64,000 nt of DNA, taken from positions 459,977-523,976 of the forward strand of contig NZ_NJGY01000003.1 of assembly GCF_002250505.1 (NCBI RefSeq), in the 5' to 3' direction. Positions 18,155-25,514 of the stretch are shown here, one piece after another. The position numbers were made by a program, and so were the translations under genes. Under the pieces are notes generated by a model. That model worked only from the letters and a program-made list of their open reading frames with translations. It had not been told where the DNA came from and made no database searches. How positions within the stretch are numbered: the stretch's first letter is position 1; each line of letters opens with the position of its first letter. Source of the stretch: Janthinobacterium sp. PC23-8. Lineage in GTDB: Bacteria > Pseudomonadota > Gammaproteobacteria > Burkholderiales > Burkholderiaceae_D.

Positions 18155-18615
18155 TGCGCGCCCTGACACGGGCCGCGGCGCTGTTGCTGACCTTGCTGGC
18201 CCTGCTGGGTGGCGGCATGGCGCACGGCGCCGGGCGCGGCAGCGCCGCCGAGGCGCAGGCGATGGTCGGCAAGGCGGTGCTGTACCTGCAACAGCACGGC
18301 CGGCAGCAGGCGCTGGCCGAATTCAACCGGCCGCAAGGGCAGTTCCGCGACCGCGACCTGTACCTGGTGGTGTTCGACCTGCAGGGCAATGGCCTGGCAC
18401 ACCTGAATCCGCGCCTGGTCGGCAGGGCCACCGGCGATATCCGCGATGCCGATGGCAAGGCGATCTTTCAGGCGCAGCGCGCGCTGGCGCTTGACAAGGG
18501 GCGCGGCTGGGTCGACTACAAGTGGCCCAATCCGCAAAGCGGCAAGATCGAACAGAAATCGACCTGGCTGGAAAAGGCGGGCGACCTGATCATCATGTGC
18601 GGCATTTATCAATAA
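18154..18615 (+). CDS. Orphan periplasmic single-Cache protein
   Basis: This 153-residue protein has a signal peptide (ALTRAAALLLTLLALLGGGMAHGA) and then a single Cache domain of the sCache_2 type: AMVGKAVLYLQQHG, FRDRDLYLVVFDLQGNGLAHLNP, LVGRATGDIRDADGK, GRGWVDYKWPNPQSG, TWLEKAGDLIIMCGIY. Such domains normally form the sensor part of chemoreceptors or kinases and bind small carboxylates. Here there is no membrane anchor or output domain after it, so it is a free periplasmic ligand-binding module. Its one-base overlap with the transporter gene suggests that it binds the transported compound. Confidence 0.8.
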   Translation: MRALTRAAALLLTLLALLGGGMAHGAGRGSAAEAQAMVGKAVLYLQQHGRQQALAEFNRPQGQFRDRDLYLVVFDLQGNGLAHLNPRLVGRATGDIRDADGKAIFQAQRALALDKGRGWVDYKWPNPQSGKIEQKSTWLEKAGDLIIMCGIYQ

Positions 18616-18636
18616 CCATCATCGAAGGCGATCAAT

Positions 18637-19467
18637 ATGCACCAATCAAATACCCTTTCCTTGCCGCAGTTGCATGATGCGCTGCTGCAACTGGACGGCC
18701 GCGTGGCCACCCTGACCCTGAACCGCGACGACGTGCGCAACGAGCTGACCGGCACCCGGCTGGTCGACGACATCGAGGCCGTGGCGCGCTGGGTCAATGC
18801 CAACGAGGCCGTCTCGGCGCTGATCATCACGGGCGCCGGCAAGGCCTTCTCGGCTGGCGGCAATGTCAAGCATATGCTGGGCCGCGAAGGCACCTTTGGC
18901 GGCGACGTGTACGCGGTGCAAAAGCAGTACCGCGAAGGCATACAGCGCATCCCGCTGGCCATGCACCGGCTCGACGTGCCGGTCATCGCCGCCATCAACG
19001 GCGCGGCCATCGGTGCCGGTTTCGACCTGGCCTGCATGTGCGATATCCGCCTGGCCGCCGGCGACGCGGTCATGGGCGAGACCTTTGTCAACATGGGCAT
19101 CATTCCCGGCGACGGCGGCGCCTGGTTCCTGCAGCGCCTGATCGGCTACCAGCGCGCGGCCGAGCTCACGTTCAGCGGCCGCGTGTTCGGCGCGGCCGAA
19201 GCGCAAGCGATGGGCATCGTGCTCGAGGTCGTCGATGGCGCAGCGCTGCTGGCGCGCGCGCAGGCGCTGGCCGCCGGTTTTGCCGCCAAGCCGCCCCAGG
19301 CGCTGCGCATGAGCAAGCGTCTGATGAAGTCGGCGCAGCGCCAGGAACTGGCCGACTTCCTCGATCAGTGCGCGGTGCTGCAGGGCGTGTGCCATAACAC
19401 GGCCGACCACCTGGAAGCGGTCGGCGCCTTTCTCGACAAGCGCGCGCCGCGCTACACCGGCCGCTGA
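18637..19467 (+). CDS. Enoyl-CoA hydratase/isomerase family protein
   Basis: This 276-residue crotonase-family protein has the oxyanion-hole segments GAGKAFSAGGNVKHML and AAINGAAIGAGFDLACMCDIRLA. It also has GETFVNMGIIPGDGGAWFLQRLIG, which carries the acidic residue of hydratases or isomerases. It acts on an acyl-CoA, most simply hydrating or isomerising the product of the CoA-transferase step. It is the last gene of the operon and is followed by a terminator-like hairpin at 19472. Confidence 0.9.
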   Translation: MHQSNTLSLPQLHDALLQLDGRVATLTLNRDDVRNELTGTRLVDDIEAVARWVNANEAVSALIITGAGKAFSAGGNVKHMLGREGTFGGDVYAVQKQYREGIQRIPLAMHRLDVPVIAAINGAAIGAGFDLACMCDIRLAAGDAVMGETFVNMGIIPGDGGAWFLQRLIGYQRAAELTFSGRVFGAAEAQAMGIVLEVVDGAALLARAQALAAGFAAKPPQALRMSKRLMKSAQRQELADFLDQCAVLQGVCHNTADHLEAVGAFLDKRAPRYTGR

Positions 19468-19471
19468 CGCC

Positions 19472-19503
19472 GTGCCGCCGGGTTCGCGGCGGCGCACTTT
19501 TAT
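19472..19503 (+). terminator. Probable terminator of the catabolic operon
   Basis: A GC-rich stem (GTGCCGCCG pairing with CGGCGGCGCAC, with a two-base bulge) is followed by TTTTAT. The bulge and short T-run make it imperfect, but its place right after the last gene fits. Confidence 0.5.
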
Positions 19504-19624
19504 CATGGAAAGCAAGCAATGCAGATTACGCATGCAGCCCAAATAAGGCCGTTGCTGGCGCATGGCTGCGGCGCGGTGCCTGGCGCAATAAACGGTTGCC
19601 ATCGTCGGTTGTTGCCCTAAAGAT

Positions 19625-21247
19625 ATGTATAATGCGTGCTTTTCTGGCGCCGTCCTGCTCATGCCGCATCATCCCAAGCTGTCCTCTCGCATCAACTTGC
19701 GCCGTTTGATCGTGCTGGTGGCGTTTGCCAGCGCCATCCTTGCGCTGGCCAATACCTTTTATGCCAGCTATCGCGTGCAGCGCCAGTTGCTCATCGACAG
19801 CACCCTCGAAGCGAACCAGGCGTATGCGCACAAGCTGGCCGGCAGCACCGAGGATTTCCTGCAGGCGACGCGCCAGCAGCTGGCCTACAGCGCCGGCCTG
19901 CTGGCGCGCCGCTTTGGCGACGTGGCCGGCTTGACGGCCGAGGCCGGGCGCTTGCGTGCACAGACCAACAGTTTCAACTCGGTTCTTGTGGTCAACGCCA
20001 AGGGCATGGTGCTGGCGGCCTCGCCGGAAACCCTGGCGGTGCAAAATACGCAGCTGGCGTCGAGCGGCGCGCTGCAGGCGCTGCGCGAACGGCGGCCCCT
20101 GATCAGCCAGCCCTATCTGTCCTCGGCGGGCATCCTGGTGATCCTTATCTCTCATCCGATCTTTGCCCCTGACGGTAGCTACCTCGGTTATGTGGGCGGC
20201 TCGATTTACCTGAAGCAACAAAATATCCTGTCCAGCCTGCTGGGCCAGCATTACTACCGCGATGGCTCCTATTTATATGTGGTCGACCAGCGGCGGCGCC
20301 TGCTGTATCACCCCGATCCCGGCCGCCTGGGCGCCACCGCTGGCGCCAATGTGGTGATCGACGCCATCGTGCGCGGCGAAAGCGGCGCCGGCCCCAGCGT
20401 CAATACCCTGGGGGTCGACATGCTGGCCGGCTATGCCGTGCTGCCGTCGACGGGCTGGGGCATCGTGGCGCAGCGCCCGACCTTGGCCACGCTGGCGCCG
20501 TTGAACCAGCTGATGCGCGATACCCTGTGGCACAGCCTGCCGATCGCCTTGCTCAGCCTGCCATTGATCTGGTGGCTGGCACGGCTGATTTCGCGGCCGC
20601 TGGTGCAGTTGGCCGAGGGTGCCAGCCGCATGGATACCCCCGGCATGACCGAGCGCATCGGCAGCATTGGCGTGTGGTACCTGGAAGCGGCACAGATCAA
20701 GCGCGCCTTGTTGCTTGGCATGTCCTTGTTGCAGAAAAAAATAGGCAAGCTCAACAGCGACGTGCAGACCGATCCGCTGACGGGCCTGGCCAACCGGCGC
20801 GGCTTGTCGGCCGCACTGGAAGCTTGGCAGGCCCACGCGCGGCCGTTTTCCGTGATCGCCATCGATATCGACCACTTCAAGCAGGTCAACGACCGCCATG
20901 GCCATGCCGTGGGCGACGCCGTGATCCTGCGCCTGGCGCAGTTGATGCGCGCCGGTTCGCGCGACGCCGACGTGCTGTGCCGCAATGGCGGCGATGAATT
21001 CATCATGCTGCTGCCCGACGCCAGCCTGGACGTGGCGCTGCAGGTGGCCGAACGGCTGCGCGCCAGGGTTGCCGAAGCGCACATCCCTGGCGCCGGCACG
21101 GTGACCGTGTCGCTGGGTGTGGTATCGTCGAGCGAGCAGGACGGCGATAGCGCCTCGATCCTGCTGGGCGCCGACGCGGCCTTGTATGTGGCCAAGGAAA
21201 GAGGGCGCAACTGCGTTGGCGTCAAGGAACAACTGGCCCACCATTGA
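19625..21247 (+). CDS. Membrane-bound diguanylate cyclase with periplasmic dCache-like sensor
   Basis: This 540-residue protein has one N-terminal membrane helix (LIVLVAFASAILALANTFYA), a periplasmic sensor of about 240 residues resembling a double Cache domain, a second helix (LPIALLSLPLIWWLARL) leading into a HAMP-like linker, and a GGDEF domain. The active-site motif NGGDEF is intact (GGDEF at 455-459) and is preceded by RDAD at the right spacing for a product-inhibition I-site. It should therefore make c-di-GMP in response to an outside signal. No good ribosome site precedes the ATG at 19625; an ATG at 19661 is possible. Confidence 0.88.
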   Translation: MYNACFSGAVLLMPHHPKLSSRINLRRLIVLVAFASAILALANTFYASYRVQRQLLIDSTLEANQAYAHKLAGSTEDFLQATRQQLAYSAGLLARRFGDVAGLTAEAGRLRAQTNSFNSVLVVNAKGMVLAASPETLAVQNTQLASSGALQALRERRPLISQPYLSSAGILVILISHPIFAPDGSYLGYVGGSIYLKQQNILSSLLGQHYYRDGSYLYVVDQRRRLLYHPDPGRLGATAGANVVIDAIVRGESGAGPSVNTLGVDMLAGYAVLPSTGWGIVAQRPTLATLAPLNQLMRDTLWHSLPIALLSLPLIWWLARLISRPLVQLAEGASRMDTPGMTERIGSIGVWYLEAAQIKRALLLGMSLLQKKIGKLNSDVQTDPLTGLANRRGLSAALEAWQAHARPFSVIAIDIDHFKQVNDRHGHAVGDAVILRLAQLMRAGSRDADVLCRNGGDEFIMLLPDASLDVALQVAERLRARVAEAHIPGAGTVTVSLGVVSSSEQDGDSASILLGADAALYVAKERGRNCVGVKEQLAHH

Positions 21248-21261
21248 TGAAAGAGGAAACC

Positions 21262-21771
21262 ATGCAGCTTGCGCCAGCGATCGGCTGCGATGTGGCGGGG
21301 CGGCGCCTGGATCTGCGCTATCTTGGGTGCCGCGAGCTCGGCTATGGCCATCACAGCGCCTTGCCATTGCATCCCTTCGCGTTGCGCCTGCCTGCCAGCA
21401 TGCTCGACAGCCTGGTCGGTGCAGAGTGCGATGCATTCGTGCAAACCTGCCGCGATGACGATGCCTTGCTGGGCGAGTGCGACTTGCCGGCGCTGCGTGA
21501 CGCCGGCTATCCCAATCTTGCCGCCATGTTGCGGCGCCACCGGCCGCTGCTGGCCGAACTGCTGGTCGACTACCTGTACCGCGAGCTGCTGGAGGAAATC
21601 GCGCGCCGCTGTGGCGCCGAACCGTACCGCCCGCGCCGCAACGCTGATGGACGCGCTTACTTTACCGTCAACGCCCTGCAGGCGGTGCGTTATGTCGATG
21701 ATGAGGTGCTGTTGGAAGGGCAAGGTTATTTCGGCGTTTATATTATCTGGCTGGAACAGATAAATGCTTGA
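21262..21771 (+). CDS. Uncharacterised protein following the diguanylate cyclase
   Basis: This 169-residue soluble protein of no recognised family has no signal peptide or membrane segment. It contains a Leu/Arg-rich helical stretch (AAMLRRHRPLLAELLVDYLYRELLEEIARR in outline) and ends with a hydrophobic/aromatic tail (GQGYFGVYIIWLEQINA). The ATG at 21262 follows GAGGAAACC; an ATG at 21247 overlaps the stop of the preceding cyclase gene. That close coupling suggests the two are made together, perhaps as enzyme and partner. The copper promoter at 21768 overlaps its 3' end. Confidence 0.55.
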   Translation: MQLAPAIGCDVAGRRLDLRYLGCRELGYGHHSALPLHPFALRLPASMLDSLVGAECDAFVQTCRDDDALLGECDLPALRDAGYPNLAAMLRRHRPLLAELLVDYLYRELLEEIARRCGAEPYRPRRNADGRAYFTVNALQAVRYVDDEVLLEGQGYFGVYIIWLEQINA

Positions 21772-21798
21772 CCTTGCTGGCATGGGAAGGCTTATAGT
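21768..21798 (+). promoter_or_regulatory. CueR/MerR-type copper-responsive promoter
   Basis: TTGACC (21768-21773) and TATAGT (21793-21798) are separated by 19 bases, the over-long spacer typical of MerR-family promoters. The spacer carries the dyad CCTT...AAGG found in copA/CueR promoters (TTGACCTTGC...GGGAAGGC). The -10 ends only 6 bases before the ATG of the next gene, so transcription should begin at or beside the start codon. No MerR-type gene is in the window, so the activator would act in trans. Confidence 0.75.
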
Positions 21799-21804
21799 GC
21801 TGCC

Positions 21805-22194
21805 ATGAACCGCGTCTTTTACCGTTACTTGCTGCGCTCGCTGCTCTGGCTGCTGGTCGCCGCGCTGCCCTTGCAGGGTTTCGCTGCGGCCATGCGCAGC
21901 TGCTGCCTGCAGCAGGCCACTGCGGTGGCGGTGATGGAAAAGGCAGAAGCGCCGCATTGCCACGCCATGGCCGCGACGCAGGAGCATGGCGGCAAGTCCG
22001 TCGACACCGGCCATGGCCACGATTGCGACAATCATGGCGCATGCACCGCGGCCGCCACGGCGCCGCCACCGGTGCCTGCGCTGCATCCCTTGAGCCTCGG
22101 TGCGCAGGCGCCGCCGGCCGCATTGCCGCTGCTGTTTGCCGGCCATATCCCGGCCGGGCTTGAGCGTCCTCCCAGGCTTGCCCGCTTCGCCTGA
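21805..22194 (+). CDS. Small exported His/Cys-rich protein of the copper operon
   Basis: This 129-residue protein has an N-terminal signal or anchor (LLRSLLWLLVAALPLQGFAA). After it come potential metal ligands: RSCCLQQ, HCHAM and a HGHDCDNHGAC cluster around residues 65-80. A Pro/Ala-rich tail follows. No known family was recognised; DUF2946-like copper-associated proteins have a similar look. It is the first gene behind the CueR-type promoter and precedes a Met/His-rich protein, an outer-membrane factor and a multicopper oxidase, so a periplasmic copper-binding role is likely. There is no Shine-Dalgarno, in line with a leaderless transcript. Confidence 0.65.
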   Translation: MNRVFYRYLLRSLLWLLVAALPLQGFAAAMRSCCLQQATAVAVMEKAEAPHCHAMAATQEHGGKSVDTGHGHDCDNHGACTAAATAPPPVPALHPLSLGAQAPPAALPLLFAGHIPAGLERPPRLARFA

Positions 22195-22282
22195 CCGTCG
22201 CTGAACCTGGCGTCCATTTCCTTTGCGCCAGCGTTTGTTTGCGTGCCTGCAAGGCACGACCGTCCTGTTATCGAGATACCCC

Positions 22283-22597
22283 ATGAAGCTATTGTTCAGC
22301 CTTGCCCTGACTGCTTTCCTGCCGCTGGCCGCCCATGCCGAGCCCGCGCCGCAAGACGCGCAAGCAAGCGTGCCGTCCGTCGTTTACCGTTCCGCCTTTG
22401 ACACCTATCGGCCCGCCGTGGAGGACGAGGCCACGCCCGATGAAACCTGGCGCGCCGTCAACCGCAAGGTGGGCGACGCCGGCGGCCATAGGGGCCAGAT
22501 GATGAAAGACCATAAAATGCCAATGAAAATGCCGATAGCCAAGCCTTCCGCGCCCGAGGCCAAGGCTGAGCTGCATCATGAACACCAGGGGCACTGA
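22283..22597 (+). CDS. Small periplasmic Met/His-rich copper-operon protein
   Basis: This 104-residue protein has a clear signal peptide (MKLLFSLALTAFLPLAAHA). Its C-terminal half is rich in Met, His and Lys (GQMMKDHKMPMKMP, ending HHEHQGH), which suits Cu(I)/Cu(II) binding. No domain was recognised in the middle. It lies between the His/Cys-rich gene and the TolC-like gene, whose start follows 1 base after its stop. A copper-chaperone or copper-buffering role in the periplasm is inferred from composition and position only. Confidence 0.65.
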   Translation: MKLLFSLALTAFLPLAAHAEPAPQDAQASVPSVVYRSAFDTYRPAVEDEATPDETWRAVNRKVGDAGGHRGQMMKDHKMPMKMPIAKPSAPEAKAELHHEHQGH

Positions 22598-22598
22598 G

Positions 22599-23966
22599 AT
22601 GGCGAACTTCCACAGCTATTTACGACTCCTGACGCCGCTGACTGCCGCCTTGCTGCTGGCCGGTTGCGCCAGCTTCAGCCCCGATGGCGGCATGGGCGAG
22701 GTTGCCGCGCTGGCCGACGCCCGTACCGGCGTGCCAAACGCCTTGTCCGCTGGCGATGGCGAAGACCGTCTTGCACCGTTGCTGGCCCAGTCTATGACCG
22801 CCGACAGCGCCGTGCGCATCGCGCTGATGAACAATCCGGGCATGAAGGCCGCGTTGGCCGCGTTGGGCGCCTCGGAAGCCGACCTGGTGCAGTCCGGCCG
22901 CCTGCGCAATCCCGGCCTGTCGTTTGGCCGCTCGCATGGCAGCGAGGGCAATGAAATCGACCGCAGCGTCAGCTTTGACCTGGCCGGTTTGCTGACGATG
23001 CCGATGCGCGTCAATATCGAGCGCGGCCGCTTCGAGCGGGCCAAGCTGCAGGCCGCCAGCCAGGCCGTGCAACTGGCCAGCGACACGCGCCGCGCGTACT
23101 TCACGGCAGTGGCCGCAGTGCAGCGCGAGCAGTTCATGCAGCGCGCGCTGGTGTCGGCCGAGGCCGGCGCCCAGCTGGCCACGCGCTTGCGGCAGGCGGG
23201 CAACTGGAGCCGGCTCGACCAGGCGCGCCAGCAAGTCTTTTACGCCGATGCCGTCAGCGATCTGGCGCGCGCGCGGCACCAGGCCCTGGCCACGCGCGAA
23301 CGCCTGACGCGCTTGCTCGGTCTGTGGGGCCGGCAGGCCGCGTTCAGCCTGCCCGAGCGCTTGCCCGACTTGCCGGCCAAGGCCGAGGAGCCCGGCAATG
23401 TCGAGGCGCAGGCGATGGCGCAGCGGCTCGACGTGCGGATGAGCAAACTCGATGCGCAAGCGACTGCCAGCGCGCTGGGCCTGTCAACGGTGACGCGCTT
23501 CGTCAATGTGCTCGAGGTGGGCTACACCAACAAGAGCACCAGCGCGGCGCCGCGCGAAAACGGCTATGAAGTGTCGCTGGAACTGCCGCTGTTCGACTGG
23601 GGCACGGCGCGCCAGGCGCGCGCGCAGGCCGTCTACGAGCAGGCGCTGCAGCGCACGGCCGCCACGGCCATCAACGCCCGCTCGCAAGTGCGCGAGGCCT
23701 ATTCCAGCTACCGCACGGCCTACGACCTGGCGCGCCACTACCGCGATGAAGTCGTGCCGTTGCGCAAGACGATTTCGCAGGAAGTGCTGCTGCGCTATAA
23801 CGGCATGCTGGCCAGCGTGTTCGAACTGCTGTCGGACGCACGCGAGCAGGTCGCCAGCGTGCAGGGCGCGATCGACACCCAGCGCGACTTCTGGATTGCG
23901 CAAACCGAATTGCAATCGGCCATTGATGGCAATGGCAACGGCGCCGCAACTGAGATCAAGGAATAA
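22599..23966 (+). CDS. TolC-family outer-membrane lipoprotein (CusC-like)
   Basis: This 455-residue protein has a lipoprotein signal (LTAALLLAGCAS, lipid-modified Cys) and the two-repeat helical outer-membrane-factor domain (SAVRIALMNNPGMKAALAALGASEADLVQ; later YEVSLELPLFDWGTARQARA). It could form the outer-membrane exit duct of a copper or cation efflux system. No RND pump or membrane-fusion gene is beside it, so it either pairs with a pump elsewhere or works with the oxidase encoded next. The start has a GGGG tract before it, and its stop codon overlaps the start of the oxidase gene by one base (TAATG). Confidence 0.85.
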   Translation: MANFHSYLRLLTPLTAALLLAGCASFSPDGGMGEVAALADARTGVPNALSAGDGEDRLAPLLAQSMTADSAVRIALMNNPGMKAALAALGASEADLVQSGRLRNPGLSFGRSHGSEGNEIDRSVSFDLAGLLTMPMRVNIERGRFERAKLQAASQAVQLASDTRRAYFTAVAAVQREQFMQRALVSAEAGAQLATRLRQAGNWSRLDQARQQVFYADAVSDLARARHQALATRERLTRLLGLWGRQAAFSLPERLPDLPAKAEEPGNVEAQAMAQRLDVRMSKLDAQATASALGLSTVTRFVNVLEVGYTNKSTSAAPRENGYEVSLELPLFDWGTARQARAQAVYEQALQRTAATAINARSQVREAYSSYRTAYDLARHYRDEVVPLRKTISQEVLLRYNGMLASVFELLSDAREQVASVQGAIDTQRDFWIAQTELQSAIDGNGNGAATEIKE

Positions 23967-25348
23967 TGATGATTACGCGTAGAAATTTTTTCATGAACGC
24001 GGGCGCCGTCGCCCTGAGCGCGGCCGCCGTCAGCCGGGTCGGCGCGGCGTCCTTGCCGGAAGCGGCCAGCATGGCCGGCGCGCAAACGAAGGCGCCGCCG
24101 CCGCCGCCCAATGGCCGGCCGTTCAACCCGGTGGTAACGCTCAATGGCTGGTCCTTGCCCTGGCGCATGAACAACAATGTCAAGGAATTCCATCTGGTGG
24201 CCGAGCCCGTCGTGCGCGAACTGGCGCCCGGCATGTTGGCCAACTTGTGGGGCTACAACGGCCAGTCGCCGGGCCCGACCATCGAAGTGGTGGAGGGCGA
24301 CCGCGTGCGCATCTTTGTCACCAACAAGCTGCCCGAACACACCAGCGTGCACTGGCATGGACAGCGCTTGCCGAACGGCATGGATGGCGTGACGGGGCTG
24401 ACCCAGCCCGGGATTGCTCCCGGTAAAACCTTTGTCTATGAATTTGTCGCCAAACGCCCCGGCACCTTCATGTATCACCCGCATGCCGATGAGATGACGC
24501 AGATGGCGATGGGCATGATGGGCTTCTGGGTCACGCATCCGAAAGACCCGAATTTCATGAAGGTGGACCGCGATTTCGTGTTTTTTCTGAGCAATTACGA
24601 TATCGATCCCGGCAGCTATACGCCGAGAATCATGACCATGACCGACTTCAATCTGTTCACCTTCAACAGCCGCGTGTTTCCCGGCATCGACCCGATGGTG
24701 GTACGCCAGGGCGACAAGGTGCGCGTGCGCGTGGGCAACCTGACGATGACGAATCACCCGATCCACATGCACGGCCATGAGTTCGAAGTGACGGGCACCG
24801 ATGGCGGCTGGACCCGGCCGGAATCGCGCTGGCCCGAAGTGACGACCGATGTCGCCGTCGGCCAGATGCGCGCGGTGGAATTTACCGCCACCGAGCTGGG
24901 CGACTGGGCCTTTCATTGCCATAAATCGCACCATACGATGAACGCCATGGGCCACGACGTGCCGACCATGATCGGGGTCGACCACCAGGGCGTGGCGGCG
25001 AAGATCAATCAACTGGTGCCCGGTTACATGGTGATGGGCGAGCGCGGCATGGCCGATATGGGCGAAATGCAGATGCCGATACCCGACAACACCTTGCCGA
25101 TGATGGCCGGCGACGGCCCGTTTGGCGCCATCGGCATGGGCGGCATGTTTACCACCGTCAAGGTGCGCAAGGATCAAGCAGCGGGCGACTACCGCGATCC
25201 GGGCTGGTACCGGCATCCGCAAGGCAGCCTGGCCTACGAATGGACGGGCGCCTTGCCGGAACCGGCGCGGGGGCAGGGCGCCGGCAAGCCGGCGGCGGCC
25301 GCCGTGGAAATGAGCGTGAGAAAACCCACTGGTCACGCCGGACACTGA
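23966..25348 (+). CDS. Multicopper oxidase, two-domain CopA/CueO-like
   Basis: This 460-residue protein begins with a Tat-type signal (TRRNFF followed by a hydrophobic stretch), so it is folded before export. All four copper motifs are present: HWHG (His129-His131), HPH (His171-His173), HPIHMHGH (from His264) and HCHKSHH with a downstream Met (His317-Met328). Only about 90 residues separate the second and third motifs, against roughly 300 in three-domain CueO/CopA, so the middle cupredoxin domain is missing. A Met/His-rich C-terminal extension follows. It likely oxidises Cu(I) in the periplasm to limit copper toxicity. Confidence 0.9.
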   Translation: MMITRRNFFMNAGAVALSAAAVSRVGAASLPEAASMAGAQTKAPPPPPNGRPFNPVVTLNGWSLPWRMNNNVKEFHLVAEPVVRELAPGMLANLWGYNGQSPGPTIEVVEGDRVRIFVTNKLPEHTSVHWHGQRLPNGMDGVTGLTQPGIAPGKTFVYEFVAKRPGTFMYHPHADEMTQMAMGMMGFWVTHPKDPNFMKVDRDFVFFLSNYDIDPGSYTPRIMTMTDFNLFTFNSRVFPGIDPMVVRQGDKVRVRVGNLTMTNHPIHMHGHEFEVTGTDGGWTRPESRWPEVTTDVAVGQMRAVEFTATELGDWAFHCHKSHHTMNAMGHDVPTMIGVDHQGVAAKINQLVPGYMVMGERGMADMGEMQMPIPDNTLPMMAGDGPFGAIGMGGMFTTVKVRKDQAAGDYRDPGWYRHPQGSLAYEWTGALPEPARGQGAGKPAAAAVEMSVRKPTGHAGH

Positions 25349-25514
25349 TTTTCTTCAGTGAATATTGCTTGCCTGGTTGGCACAACAGCAATCTGATTGT
25401 GTTGCGCCGCATCAAGAAATTATCGCGGGGTGACAATGCGAGCATATGTTTGGCAAATTTTTCTTTATATTCAATGCCTTAAGGCGCAGGCCGCAATGCT
25501 GGACGGGAGAAAAC

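Noticed and set aside
15239..18169. 976-codon minus-strand frame opposite aldehyde dehydrogenase, CoA transferase and MFS genes
   Set aside because: Same shadow effect; low-complexity translation and no ribosome site, while the plus-strand genes are clear family members.
25327..25346. Hairpin CACTGA-TTTTCT-TCAGTG at the end of the oxidase gene as a terminator
   Set aside because: The T-run is in the loop, not after the stem, so it is not a typical rho-independent terminator.
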